Assembly (NCBI GenBank): GCA_964539025.1
Contig: CAZIFA010000001.1
Span: forward strand, 522,955 to 586,954
Direction: 5' to 3'
Length of the DNA stretch: 64,000 nucleotides
Origin: Micavibrio_A sp964539025
GTDB taxonomy: Bacteria > Pseudomonadota > Alphaproteobacteria > Micavibrionales > Micavibrionaceae
The notes beneath the pieces were generated by a model. It was not told where the DNA came from. It saw only the letters and a program-made list of their open reading frames with translations, and did not search any database. Shown piece after piece: positions 23,787 through 33,133 of the stretch. Every line of letters starts with the position of its first letter. Position 1 is the first letter of the stretch. A program made the position numbers and the translations under genes.

Positions 23787-25814
23787 ATGCCAAAGCTTAA
23801 AATCAACGATCAGGAAATAGAAGTCGCGCCGGGGACCAGCATTCTGCAGGCGGCGGAGCAGTTGGGCATTGAAATCCCACGTTTTTGCTATCACGACAAA
23901 CTGAGCGTTCCGGCGAACTGCCGCATGTGCCTTGTCGAAATCGAGGGCGCGCCCAAACCCGTGGCGTCCTGCGCGATGGCGTGCGGCGATAACATGATCG
24001 TGCGCACGGGATCGGAAAAAGTGGGCAAGGGGCGCAGGGGCGTGATGGAAATGCTCCTGATCAACCACCCGCTCGATTGCCCGATTTGTGATCAGGGTGG
24101 TGAATGCGATTTGCAGGATCAGGCCGTGGCCTATGGGTTCGACCGTTCCCGCTATGAAGAGAACAAGCGCGCGGTCAAAGACAAATATATGGGGCCGCTG
24201 ATCAAGACCGTCATGACCCGTTGCATCAACTGCACACGCTGCGTCCGGTTTGCCGAGGAGATTGCGGGCGTTGACGATCTGGGACAGTTGAATCGCGGTG
24301 AGGATTCCGAAATCGGCACGTTCGTGGAAAAAGCCATCAGCAGCGAATTGTCGGGCAACCTCGTCGATGTATGCCCGGTGGGTGCGTTGACGAGCAAGCC
24401 ATACGCCTTCAAGGCGCGTCCGTGGGAATTGAAGAAGACGGAAACAATCGACGTGCATGATGCACTCGGTTGCAATATCCGCGTGGATTCTCGCGGCAAC
24501 GAGGTTTTGCGCGTTCTTCCCCGTTTGCATGAAGGCATCAACGAAGAATGGATCAATGACCGCACGCGCCATGCTGTGGACGGTTTGAAATATAAACGCC
24601 TTGATCGCCCATATATTCGCAAGAACGGCAAACTGGCCGAAGCGACATGGGACGAAGCGTTTACGGTGGTGGCCTCCAAACTTAAATCCACGAACAAGGA
24701 CAAGATAGCGGCGTATGCAGGCGATCTGGCCGATGTGGAATCGATGCTGGCGCTCAAAGATTTGATGATCGCAAACGGCGTTCATAATCTGGAATGCCGC
24801 GTCGATGGAACGAATTACGATGTGCGCGAACGTGCGGGCTATATTTTCAATTCCGGTATCGCCGCGATCGAACAGGCGGATGCGATCATGCTGGTGGGCA
24901 CGAACCCGCGCCATGAAGCGACTCTGGTCAATGCCCGTATCCGCAAAACGCTGAACGACAATCCTAAGCTACATGTTGGCGTGGTGGGTGAAGCTGCCGA
25001 TCTTACCTATGAATATCATCATGCCGGCACGACGCTCAAGGCGTTGCAGGATATGATGAAGGAATATAAAGGCAAGGTTCAGGCGCAAAGGCCGATGATC
25101 ATCGTCGGCGCGAATGCCTTCAAGGGCAAAGATGGCCCGGCCATTCAATCGCTCGTGCGGCAAGCGGCGGAAGATTTTGGTTGTATCAAGGAAGACTGGA
25201 TCGGGTTCAACGTTCTTCACACGGCGGCGAGCCGCGTCGGCGCGCTGGAAATTGGATTCCTGCCATCCAAACCGTTTAACACGGCGGGTATGGAAGTGGC
25301 CTATCTACTGGGCGTCGATAACGAGGAAACGTTGTCGGAGATCAGCGATAAAGCATTTGTAATTTATCAGGGGCATCATGGCGATGCGGGTACGAAACGC
25401 GCCGATGTTATTCTGCCGGGCGCGGCCTATACCGAAAAATCGGGATTGTATGTGAACACCGAAGGCCGCGTGCAGATGGCGAAAAAAGCCGTCGATGCGC
25501 CGGGTGAGGCGAGAGAAGACTGGAAAGTTTTACGCGCCTTGTCGGTCTTTACCGGAACGCCGCTCAAATATGACGATCTGTTCCAACTGCGTGCGCGTCT
25601 GGTCAAAGAATTCCCGCAATTCGATGCGCTGGACCAACTGCCAGCCGTGAAATGGGCGAAGTTCGGCGTCGATGGCAATGTGCCTACCAATGATTTACAA
25701 AACCCAATCGAAGATTTTTATCTGACCAATGTAATAGCCCGGGCCTCGAAAACCATGCAGGAATGTTCCCGCGTGCTGGTCCATGGCGAACGTTTTCTGG
25801 AGGCTGCCGAATGA
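23787..25814 (+). CDS. nuoG: NADH-quinone oxidoreductase subunit G
   Basis: 675 aa, the alphaproteobacterial/mitochondrial 75-kDa type, shorter than the roughly 900-aa enterobacterial form. N-terminal [2Fe-2S] ferredoxin domain (RFCYHDKLSVPANCRMCLVE in two parts), the His-Cys3 segment HPLDCPICDQGGECDLQD, the [4Fe-4S] CINCTRCVRF...VDVCPVGALTSKPYAFKARPWEL, then a molybdopterin-oxidoreductase-like domain without cofactor residues. Its stop overlaps the MazG-like start (ATGA). Five genes and 7 kb separate it from nuoF. Confidence 0.97.
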   Translation: MPKLKINDQEIEVAPGTSILQAAEQLGIEIPRFCYHDKLSVPANCRMCLVEIEGAPKPVASCAMACGDNMIVRTGSEKVGKGRRGVMEMLLINHPLDCPICDQGGECDLQDQAVAYGFDRSRYEENKRAVKDKYMGPLIKTVMTRCINCTRCVRFAEEIAGVDDLGQLNRGEDSEIGTFVEKAISSELSGNLVDVCPVGALTSKPYAFKARPWELKKTETIDVHDALGCNIRVDSRGNEVLRVLPRLHEGINEEWINDRTRHAVDGLKYKRLDRPYIRKNGKLAEATWDEAFTVVASKLKSTNKDKIAAYAGDLADVESMLALKDLMIANGVHNLECRVDGTNYDVRERAGYIFNSGIAAIEQADAIMLVGTNPRHEATLVNARIRKTLNDNPKLHVGVVGEAADLTYEYHHAGTTLKALQDMMKEYKGKVQAQRPMIIVGANAFKGKDGPAIQSLVRQAAEDFGCIKEDWIGFNVLHTAASRVGALEIGFLPSKPFNTAGMEVAYLLGVDNEETLSEISDKAFVIYQGHHGDAGTKRADVILPGAAYTEKSGLYVNTEGRVQMAKKAVDAPGEAREDWKVLRALSVFTGTPLKYDDLFQLRARLVKEFPQFDALDQLPAVKWAKFGVDGNVPTNDLQNPIEDFYLTNVIARASKTMQECSRVLVHGERFLEAAE

Positions 25815-26221
25815 CAAAAAAACGCACAACACTCGAACAGGTTCAAGAATTCCATGAAACCTATGGGCTTCCGGTTCATGATGACATCAATCTGTCTTGC
25901 GAACAGACGAAACAGCTTCGTATCAATCTTCTGCAGGAAGAATTGAACGAACTTAAAGAAGCCCTCGACAATGACGATCCGCAGGAAACGCTCGACGCGC
26001 TGATAGACCTGCAATACGTACTAGATGGCGCGTTCCTATCGTTCGGGATGCAAGCCTTAAAAGAGATCGCGTTCGATGAGGTTCACCGCTCTAACATGAG
26101 CAAGCTTGGTGCGGATGGCAAACCGATCCGCCGCGAAGGCGATGGCAAAGTCATGAAAGGCCCGAATTATTTCGCGCCCGACCTTGGCAAGTTCATCAAG
26201 AAGAATAAAAATGCGGCATAA
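25811..26221 (+). CDS. MazG/PRA-PH-fold nucleotide pyrophosphohydrolase-like protein
   Basis: 136 aa. All-alpha NTP pyrophosphatase fold: LLQEELNELKEAL (Glu 43, 44, 47) followed by ETLDALIDLQYVLDGA (Glu 59, Asp 62, Asp 66) gives the metal-binding EExxE...ExxD pattern. Such enzymes hydrolyse (d)NTPs to monophosphate and pyrophosphate, either for house-cleaning or in phage. ATG 25811 overlaps the nuoG stop in ATGA, so it is coupled to complex I expression, which is an odd place for it. The C-terminus is Lys-rich. Confidence 0.8.
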   Translation: MTKKRTTLEQVQEFHETYGLPVHDDINLSCEQTKQLRINLLQEELNELKEALDNDDPQETLDALIDLQYVLDGAFLSFGMQALKEIAFDEVHRSNMSKLGADGKPIRREGDGKVMKGPNYFAPDLGKFIKKNKNAA

Positions 26222-26233
26222 AAAAAATAATAC

Positions 26234-26291
26234 TGTCATCCTGAGCAAAGCGAAGGATCTCATGAGATCCTTCGCTTTGCTCAGGATGACA
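26234..26291. repeat. perfect 58-nt palindrome, TGTCAT family copy 2
   Basis: Two exact 29-nt half-sites (TGTCATCCTGAGCAAAGCGA... and its complement) meet without a spacer between the MazG-like gene and nuoH. In RNA it would form a very stable hairpin inside the nuo transcript, 18 nt before the nuoH start. Confidence 0.85.
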
Positions 26292-26308
26292 AGTGGAGAT
26301 GTGAGCAA

Positions 26309-27322
26309 ATGAACGCAGACTTCATGAACACATATGGCTGGCCCGCTCTGTTCATGCTCGGGCATATCGGGGCGATCATTGGGTGTATCCTCGGCGTGAT
26401 GGCATATTATACGTATGCCGAGCGTAAGGTTCTGGGCGCGATGCAGCGTCGTCAAGGGCCGATGACGGTGGGGCCGTTCGGATTGCTCCAGCCGATTGCC
26501 GATGGTCTGAAACTGCTTTCGAAAGAAACGATTATTCCATCGCAAGCCAACAAGCCTGTCTTTCTGATCGCACCGATGCTCACATTCACGCTCGCGCTCG
26601 TTGCGTGGGCGGTGATTCCAATCGATGCGCAGATCGTTCTGGCCAATATCAATGTCGGAATTCTGTATCTGTTCGCGATTTCATCGATGGGCGTGTACGG
26701 TATCATCATGGCTGGATGGGCCTCGAATTCCAAATACGCGTTTCTAGGCGGGATGCGCTCGGCATCGCAGATGGTGTCTTACGAAGTGTCGATGGGGCTT
26801 GTCATCGTCACGGTTATCCTGTGTACGGGGTCGTTGAACCTGACCGAAATCATCATGGCGGATCGTCCGGCATGGATGCAGGTCATGCTGTTCCCGATGC
26901 TGATCGTCTTCCTTGTCTCCATTCTGGCGGAATGTAACCGCGCGCCGTTCGATTTGCCCGAAGGCGAGTCCGAAATCACCGGCGGGTTTATGGTGGAATA
27001 TTCGGCGATGACCTTCGCGCTGTTCTTCCTTGGCGAATACACCAACATGATTTTGATGTCGGCGATGACAGTGGTGCTGTTCCTCGGTGGATGGTTGCCG
27101 CCGTTCGGGATCGAAGCTCTGGCCGTTGTGCCGGGTTTTATCTGGTTCGTTTTGAAAACATTCCTGATTATGTTCTTCTTTTTATGGAGCCGCGCGACAT
27201 TTCCGCGCTACCGCTATGACCAGTTGATGCGGCTGGGCTGGAAAATTTTCCTGCCGTTCACACTGATCTGGGTTCTGGTCGTAGCGGGGGCGTTGATTTA
27301 TATGGATGCGTTGCCGAAATAG
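26309..27322 (+). CDS. nuoH: NADH-quinone oxidoreductase subunit H
   Basis: 337 aa, eight or nine membrane helices. Membrane-arm subunit forming the quinone tunnel. ERKVLGAMQRRQGPMTVGPFG, LLSKE, a GWASNSKYAFLGGMRSASQMVSYE block and AECNRAPFDLPEGESEITGGFMVEYS are all diagnostic. GTGGAG upstream serves as the ribosome site directly after the palindrome. Confidence 0.97.
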   Translation: MNADFMNTYGWPALFMLGHIGAIIGCILGVMAYYTYAERKVLGAMQRRQGPMTVGPFGLLQPIADGLKLLSKETIIPSQANKPVFLIAPMLTFTLALVAWAVIPIDAQIVLANINVGILYLFAISSMGVYGIIMAGWASNSKYAFLGGMRSASQMVSYEVSMGLVIVTVILCTGSLNLTEIIMADRPAWMQVMLFPMLIVFLVSILAECNRAPFDLPEGESEITGGFMVEYSAMTFALFFLGEYTNMILMSAMTVVLFLGGWLPPFGIEALAVVPGFIWFVLKTFLIMFFFLWSRATFPRYRYDQLMRLGWKIFLPFTLIWVLVVAGALIYMDALPK

Positions 27323-27329
27323 GTATGTG

Positions 27330-27812
27330 ATGAAAAACTGGCTAAATTCATTTTTGTTGATCGAGATCGTCAAGGGCATGGCTCTGACGCTCAAATACAT
27401 GTTCTTCATGCCGCGTGTGACGATCAACTATCCGTATGAGAAGGGGCCGTTGTCCCCGCGTTTTCGCGGTGAACATGCATTGCGCCGCTATCCGAACGGG
27501 GAAGAGCGTTGCATCGCTTGCAAACTTTGCGAAGCCATCTGCCCGGCGCTTGCCATCACCATTGAGGCTGAACCGCGCGAAGATGGATCGCGCCGCACGA
27601 CGCGCTACGACATCGACATGACCAAATGCATTTATTGCGGATTGTGTCAGGAAGCCTGCCCAGTCGATGCTATCGTCGAGGGTCCGAATTTCGAGTTCGC
27701 GACCGAAACACGTGAGGAGCTGTACTATAATAAAGACAAGCTTCTGGCGAACGGCGACCGCTGGGAGGCGCAGATTGCCGCCAACCTCGCCAAGGAAGCA
27801 GCTTACCGCTAA
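27330..27812 (+). CDS. nuoI: NADH-quinone oxidoreductase subunit I
   Basis: 160 aa from ATG 27330 (MKNWLNSFLL); the in-frame start at 27306 lies within nuoH and is not used. TYKY-type subunit with two [4Fe-4S] clusters, CIACKLCEAICP and CIYCGLCQEACP. The N-terminal amphipathic helix anchors it to the membrane arm. A strong terminator follows, so this transcript may end here rather than run on to nuoJ. Confidence 0.96.
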   Translation: MKNWLNSFLLIEIVKGMALTLKYMFFMPRVTINYPYEKGPLSPRFRGEHALRRYPNGEERCIACKLCEAICPALAITIEAEPREDGSRRTTRYDIDMTKCIYCGLCQEACPVDAIVEGPNFEFATETREELYYNKDKLLANGDRWEAQIAANLAKEAAYR

Positions 27813-27820
27813 GTCATAAA

Positions 27821-27855
27821 AAAATCCCCGCGCAATGGTGGGGATTTTGTTTTTC
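27821..27855 (+). terminator. terminator after nuoI
   Basis: Stem AAAATCCCCGC/GTGGGGATTTT with a 6-nt loop and a T-rich tail (TTTTGTTTTT). It interrupts the nuo gene order, and can also end the convergent pagL-like transcript. Confidence 0.75.
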
Positions 27856-27871
27856 TCTCTGAAAGTAAATC

Positions 27872-28399
27872 CTAGTAAAGACTATCCACCGGCATGTGGT
27901 AGTAGACGTTCAGGATTTCTGTGCCGGGGTTGTCATCGCCGAGATCGGCGTGGGAAATGTGCCCGAAAGCAACACCCACGCGGTGTGCGTTATCAAACTC
28001 ATAACCCGCCTCAAGCTGTGAGCGGAATTCCAGAGGGTAATCCAAATCTTTCTCGCTGCCACCTTGGGCATAAAGGCCGGCGCCAAAACTCGGCGTGAAA
28101 TAAATATTTTGTGCGAGTTTGAGATCGGCCAGAATACCGACGCCGCCCCAGACCGAACCATCGGTGGTGGCTTCGACGCCGCCCCAAGGTTTTATTTTCC
28201 AAAACAGCGTTTCCTCATGGCGGTATTCAACGCGGAAATCGATCGCGCGATCATCGCCTTGCGTTATGTCATAACCGCCGACGCCGAATGAGAGATAGGC
28301 AGGGTCCGGATACTCCACGGGATTTTCATCTTGCGCCTGCGCGGACGCCGAAAACGCCGCAAATCCGCACAAAGTCGCCATTAACATCAATTTCTTCAC
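27872..28399 (-). CDS. pagL: PagL-type lipid A 3-O-deacylase
   Basis: 175 aa with a signal peptide (MKKLMLMATLCGFAAFSASAQAQ) and alternating beta-barrel strands. The C-terminal motif is intact: GHISHADLGDDNPGTE gives His 147, Ser 149 and Glu 161, the same H-x-S...(12)...E spacing as the Pseudomonas PagL triad. It removes the 3-linked acyl chain from lipid A at the outer membrane, which remodels the surface. It is inserted antisense between nuoI and nuoJ; the other lipid A genes are 30 kb away. Positions 28400-28627 show no second gene; they hold the leaders of both neighbours. Confidence 0.87.
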   Translation of the reverse strand: MKKLMLMATLCGFAAFSASAQAQDENPVEYPDPAYLSFGVGGYDITQGDDRAIDFRVEYRHEETLFWKIKPWGGVEATTDGSVWGGVGILADLKLAQNIYFTPSFGAGLYAQGGSEKDLDYPLEFRSQLEAGYEFDNAHRVGVAFGHISHADLGDDNPGTEILNVYYHMPVDSLY

Positions 28400-28627
28400 A
28401 ATAAACCCCTTAAATTTTTTAAAATACTACCGCCATTCTTTTACGTTTGAGGGCAGAAATCAAGCGGCGATCTTATGAATTTGCTGCGAAGCCCGCACGC
28501 TATGGCAGGAGGGCCACACTCATGACCTTACCGCGTTAATATTATGGGGTTTTTTTCCATTCACGCCTTGCGCGGGGAGGGCATTGAGATTAGAAAAGGC
28601 TGTTACAAAAGGTCCAGTGATTCAAAC

Positions 28628-29236
28628 ATGTTAACACCCATCGCCTTTTACCTTTTTGCCCTCGTCACGCTGCTGAGCGCCGCCATGGTGATCACGGCGA
28701 AAAACCCCGTTCATTCGGTGCTGTTCCTGATCCTGGCGTTTTTCAACGCGGCGGGGTTGTTCGTGCTTCTGGGGGCCGAATTTGTAGCGATGATCCTGGT
28801 CATCGTCTATGTCGGCGCGGTCGCTGTTTTGTTCCTGTTCGTCGTTATGATGCTCGATATGGGCTTTGCCGAACTTCGCAAGGGGGCGATGCAATATGTG
28901 CCGCTGGGGCTTTTGATCGGCGGTGTGCTGCTGGCCGAACTTGCGGTGGTTTACAGCACATGGGAATTCGCGCCGAACGTCAGCGGCAATCTATCCTCGC
29001 CCGTGTCGGATCTCAATAATACCGAGGCGCTGGGCATGTTGCTCTACACCAAATATGTGTTCGCGTTCCAGATAGCGGGGCTGATCCTGCTGGTTGCAAT
29101 GATCGGCGCGATCGTTCTAACCCACCGCCAGCGCTCGGGCGTCCGCCGCCAGAAAATCGCCGATCAGAACGCGCGCAAACGCGAAGATGCGATGACAATC
29201 GTTAAGGTAAAGACGGGCGTGGGAGTTAAATCATGA
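28628..29236 (+). CDS. nuoJ: NADH-quinone oxidoreductase subunit J
   Basis: 202 aa. Five-helix membrane subunit next to the proton channels. AMVITAKNPVHSVLFLILAFFNAAGLFVLLGAEFVAMILVIVYVGAVAVLFLFVVMML is characteristic and is seen here from about residue 20 to 77. ATG 28628 is chosen because homologues begin with this hydrophobic stretch; an upstream in-frame start at 28544 adds a polar leader unlike the family. Basic tail (HRQRSGVRRQKIADQNARKR). Confidence 0.94.
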   Translation: MLTPIAFYLFALVTLLSAAMVITAKNPVHSVLFLILAFFNAAGLFVLLGAEFVAMILVIVYVGAVAVLFLFVVMMLDMGFAELRKGAMQYVPLGLLIGGVLLAELAVVYSTWEFAPNVSGNLSSPVSDLNNTEALGMLLYTKYVFAFQIAGLILLVAMIGAIVLTHRQRSGVRRQKIADQNARKREDAMTIVKVKTGVGVKS

Positions 29237-29544
29237 TGACTATCGGTCTGGAACATTACCTGATACTGGCGGCAATCTTGTTCACCATGGGGATTTTCGG
29301 GATATTCCTGAACCGCAAGAACGTGATCATTATTCTGATGTGCATTGAATTGATGCTGCTCGCTGTCAACATCAACTTCGTGGCATTCTCGTCTTTCTTG
29401 GGCGACCTGACAGGGCAGGTGTTTACGATGTTCATCCTGACCGTAGCCGCCGCCGAGGCCGCCATCGGCCTTGCCATCCTCGTGATCTTCTTCCGCAACC
29501 GCGGATCGATTGCGGTTGAGGATATTTCGAGCATGAGAGGCTGA
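29233..29544 (+). CDS. nuoK: NADH-quinone oxidoreductase subunit K
   Basis: 103 aa, three helices. LAAILFTMGIFGIFLNRKNVIIILMCIELMLLAVNINFVAFS includes the two conserved membrane glutamates of the proton path. ATGA overlap with nuoJ. Confidence 0.96.
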   Translation: MMTIGLEHYLILAAILFTMGIFGIFLNRKNVIIILMCIELMLLAVNINFVAFSSFLGDLTGQVFTMFILTVAAAEAAIGLAILVIFFRNRGSIAVEDISSMRG

Positions 29545-29548
29545 TCCT

Positions 29549-31588
29549 ATGATGGAACTACTCGCCGTATTCCCGCCGATCGTCGCGTTTGTTATTGCCT
29601 TCCTGTTCGGCAAAATTCTAGGTGACCGCATCGTACAATTGCTCACCTGCGCCGGGGTTATCACGGCGGCATTCTGTTCCTGCGCGTTGTTTGTCGATGT
29701 GGTGTTGGGCAACGATCCGCGTTCCATCACGATTATGAACTGGATTTCTTCGGGCGCGTTTACCGTTGATTGGGCGCTGCGTCTGGACCAACTCGCCGTC
29801 GTTATGATGTGCGTCGTGACCGTCGTATCATCCTGCGTGCATGTTTATTCCGTCGGGTATATGAGCCACGATCATTCTAAGGCGCGCTTCATGTCGTATC
29901 TTTCGCTCTTCACCTTCGCGATGCTGATGCTGGTGACCGCCGATAACCTCGTCCAGCTTTTCTTCGGATGGGAAGGGGTGGGGGTTGCATCCTATCTTCT
30001 GATCGGATTCTGGAACCACAAGGATTCAGCGAACGCTGCCGCCATCAAGGCATTCATCGTCAACCGTGTCGGGGATTTCGGCCTCGCCCTCGGCGTCTTC
30101 GCCTGTTTCATGTTGTTCAAAACCGTGCAGTTCGACGGCATTTTCTCACAAGCGGAAGCGCTCAAGGATGCACGATTCAATTTCCTTGGGTTCGATTTGC
30201 CTGCACTGACAACCACCTGCCTGCTGCTCTTCGTCGGCGCGATGGGAAAATCGGCACAGCTCGGCCTGCATACATGGTTGCCCGACGCGATGGAAGGCCC
30301 GACGCCTGTGTCTGCCCTCATCCATGCCGCGACGATGGTGACTGCCGGGGTGTTCCTTGTCGCCCGCATGTCGCCCGTGTTCGAATATGCTCCGGACGCG
30401 CTTATGGTCGTTTGTATCGTCGGCGCCTGCACGGCGTTCGTGGCGGCAACAATCGGCCTCACCCAATTCGATATCAAACGCGTGATTGCGTACTCCACGA
30501 TGTCCCAGCTTGGGTACATGTTCTTCGCGCTCGGCGTATCGGCCTATGGAGCTGCGATTTTCCACCTTATGACGCACGCCTTCTTTAAGGCATTGCTGTT
30601 CCTTGGCGCTGGCTCTGTAATTCACGCTCTGCATGATGAGCAGGACATGCGCAATATGGGCGGGGTGTATAAGAAAATCCCGGCGACCTATGTGTTGATG
30701 TGGATTGGCTCGCTTGCGCTCTGTGGGGTGCCGTTCTTTGCCGGTTATTATTCCAAAGATATTATTCTCGAAAGTGCGTTCGCTGATCATACCTCGTTCG
30801 GTATGTTCGCATACTGGATGGGGATTGTTGCCGCGTTTATGACAGCGTTCTATTCCGGTCGTCTTCTATTTATGACGTTCCACGGCAAACCGCGCATGGA
30901 TCACCACACATTCGATCACGCGCATGAAACTCCGCCCGTCATGCTCACGCCGCTAATGATTTTGGCCGTCGGTGCGTTGTTTGCGGGAGCTCTGGGATAT
31001 GAAGGTTTTGTCGGTGGCTCTTCCAAACATGAGGTTGTGGCCGAAACATCCGCCAAGGTGGAAATCGAACACACAATCGAAGCGCCCGTGGTCGAGGAAG
31101 AAGACCACGCAAAAGAACTGAATCGTTTCTTGTTCTGGGGTAACTCAATCAAGGTTTTGCCTGAAAATGACACTCTGGAAGCCGCGCACCATGTGCCGGA
31201 ATGGGTAAAATTCCTGCCTACGGGCATGGGTGTGCTTGGCCTGTTCCTGTCATGGGTGTTCTATTCCCGTAAACCTTCCATGCCCGGAATCGTCGTTTCG
31301 AAATTCAAGGCGATACATACGCTGTTTTTCAACAAATGGTTCTTTGATGAAATCTATAATGCCGTGTTCGTGAAAAATTCTATCTGTGCCGGGAAGGCTT
31401 TCTGGAAGACGGACAAGGAAGTCGTGGACGGTTTTGGTCCGGACGGTATCGCCGCTCGGTCCATGGACGTTGCCGCTATCCTGAAGAAACTCCAGAGCGG
31501 CTTTGTGTTCCATTACGCCTTCGTCATGATAGTTGGCGTAATTTCATTCGTAAGCTGGTTCTTCTACCAGTACAACATGGCGGGGTAG
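29549..31588 (+). CDS. nuoL: NADH-quinone oxidoreductase subunit L
   Basis: 679 aa. Distal antiporter-like proton-pumping subunit with about 16 helices and the long lateral amphipathic helix at the C-terminus. LFFGWEGVGVASYLLIGFW, GKSAQLGLHTWLPDAMEGPTPVSALIHAATMVTAG and LGYMFFALG mark the family. An acidic, Glu/His-rich loop (about 490-530) interrupts the later helices. Confidence 0.97.
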   Translation: MMELLAVFPPIVAFVIAFLFGKILGDRIVQLLTCAGVITAAFCSCALFVDVVLGNDPRSITIMNWISSGAFTVDWALRLDQLAVVMMCVVTVVSSCVHVYSVGYMSHDHSKARFMSYLSLFTFAMLMLVTADNLVQLFFGWEGVGVASYLLIGFWNHKDSANAAAIKAFIVNRVGDFGLALGVFACFMLFKTVQFDGIFSQAEALKDARFNFLGFDLPALTTTCLLLFVGAMGKSAQLGLHTWLPDAMEGPTPVSALIHAATMVTAGVFLVARMSPVFEYAPDALMVVCIVGACTAFVAATIGLTQFDIKRVIAYSTMSQLGYMFFALGVSAYGAAIFHLMTHAFFKALLFLGAGSVIHALHDEQDMRNMGGVYKKIPATYVLMWIGSLALCGVPFFAGYYSKDIILESAFADHTSFGMFAYWMGIVAAFMTAFYSGRLLFMTFHGKPRMDHHTFDHAHETPPVMLTPLMILAVGALFAGALGYEGFVGGSSKHEVVAETSAKVEIEHTIEAPVVEEEDHAKELNRFLFWGNSIKVLPENDTLEAAHHVPEWVKFLPTGMGVLGLFLSWVFYSRKPSMPGIVVSKFKAIHTLFFNKWFFDEIYNAVFVKNSICAGKAFWKTDKEVVDGFGPDGIAARSMDVAAILKKLQSGFVFHYAFVMIVGVISFVSWFFYQYNMAG

Positions 31589-31597
31589 GGTATTGTC

Positions 31598-33133
31598 ATG
31601 ATCAATAATCTTCTCTCTCTGCAAATATTCTTTCCGCTGGTCGGCGTGTTCTTTATTCTCGCACGCTCGAACAAAAGCGATAATGGCGCGCGCTGGACAG
31701 CCCTCATTGTCTCCTTGATTACCTTCGCGTTCTCGCTCGTCATGCTCCATGATTTCAAGCCGGAGGCGGGGTATCAGTTTGTTGAAAACAAGATATGGTT
31801 CCGCTCCTTCGGCATGGCCTATCATCTCGGCGTAGACGGAATTTCGCTTTATTTCGTTCTCCTTTCCACATTCCTGACGCCGATCTGTATCATTTCCTGC
31901 TGGCATTCGATCAAAACGCGGGTGAAGGAATTCATGGTGGCGTTCCTGGTGCTGGAATGTTTTATGGTCGGCACGTTCTGCGCGCTCGATTCCGTTCTCT
32001 TTTATCTATTCTTCGAAGGTGTGCTGATCCCGATGTTCATAATCATCGGCGTCTGGGGCGGCGCGCGGCGGGTTTACGCATCGTTCAAATTCTTCCTTTA
32101 TACGCTGCTTGGTTCGGTCCTGATGCTGGTCGCACTGCTGGCGATGTACAGCTTCACGGGCACGACCGATATGGTGGAGATGATAGATCAACCGATCACG
32201 CGCGATGTCCAGATATGGCTGTGGCTGGCGTTCTTTGCCTCGTTCGCCGTCAAGATGCCGATGTGGCCGGTCCATACGTGGCTGCCCGATGCGCACGTTG
32301 AAGCGCCAACGGCGGGATCGGTCATTCTGGCGGGGGTTCTTTTGAAGATGGGGGGTTATGGATTCCTGAGATTTTCTCTGCCGATGCTGCCGGAAGCCAG
32401 TGTCTATTTCGCCGATATGGTGTTCTGGCTGTCCATCGTTGCCATAGTCTACACCGCGCTTGTCGCACTGGTGCAAGAAGACATGAAAAAGCTGATCGCG
32501 TATTCATCCGTCTCTCACATGGGGTTTGTGACGCTCGGTATTTTCACGGGAACGCAGCAGGGCGTCGATGGCGCCATGTTCCAGATGCTTTCCCATGGAA
32601 TCATTTCCGCCGCGCTCTTCCTTTGCGTCGGCGTCGTTTATGACCGTCTGCATACGCGTGAGATCGCGCGTTACGGCGGGCTTGTCAAAAATATGCCCAA
32701 ATACGCGACAGTCTTTATGATCCTGATGCTGGGTTCCGTTGGTCTGCCGGGAACATCCGGTTTCGTCGGCGAATTTCTAACCCTTCTGGCAGCGTTCCAG
32801 GTCAACACCTATGTCGCCTTCTTCGCAACGACGGGCGTGGTGTTTGGCGCGGCTTATATGCTGGTGCTTTACAGGAAAGTTATTTTCGGAGAGCAGAAGA
32901 ACAAGGATGCCGCCGCTATGCCGGACTTAACAAAAACGGAATTCGCCTATCTTGTTCCGCTGGCGATTATGGTGATCGTGTTCGGCGTTGCGCCGGGTCT
33001 GGTGATGAAGAATATCTCCCCCACGGTCGGTGCGTTAATGCAGCGCTATCAAACGACCAAGGACGGGGTTGAAAACTACGCCCATGCCGATGTGAATCCG
33101 GACGCCAGCGCCAAAGAGGCTATCCATGATTGA
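31598..33133 (+). CDS. nuoM: NADH-quinone oxidoreductase subunit M
   Basis: 511 aa, about 14 helices. Antiporter-like proton pump. FEGVLIPMFIIIGVWGG, KMPMWPVHTWLPDAHVEAPTAGSVILAGVLLKMGGYG and SVSHMGFVTLGIF are typical, with the key membrane Glu and Lys in place. Overlaps nuoN by 8 nt. Confidence 0.97.
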   Translation: MINNLLSLQIFFPLVGVFFILARSNKSDNGARWTALIVSLITFAFSLVMLHDFKPEAGYQFVENKIWFRSFGMAYHLGVDGISLYFVLLSTFLTPICIISCWHSIKTRVKEFMVAFLVLECFMVGTFCALDSVLFYLFFEGVLIPMFIIIGVWGGARRVYASFKFFLYTLLGSVLMLVALLAMYSFTGTTDMVEMIDQPITRDVQIWLWLAFFASFAVKMPMWPVHTWLPDAHVEAPTAGSVILAGVLLKMGGYGFLRFSLPMLPEASVYFADMVFWLSIVAIVYTALVALVQEDMKKLIAYSSVSHMGFVTLGIFTGTQQGVDGAMFQMLSHGIISAALFLCVGVVYDRLHTREIARYGGLVKNMPKYATVFMILMLGSVGLPGTSGFVGEFLTLLAAFQVNTYVAFFATTGVVFGAAYMLVLYRKVIFGEQKNKDAAAMPDLTKTEFAYLVPLAIMVIVFGVAPGLVMKNISPTVGALMQRYQTTKDGVENYAHADVNPDASAKEAIHD

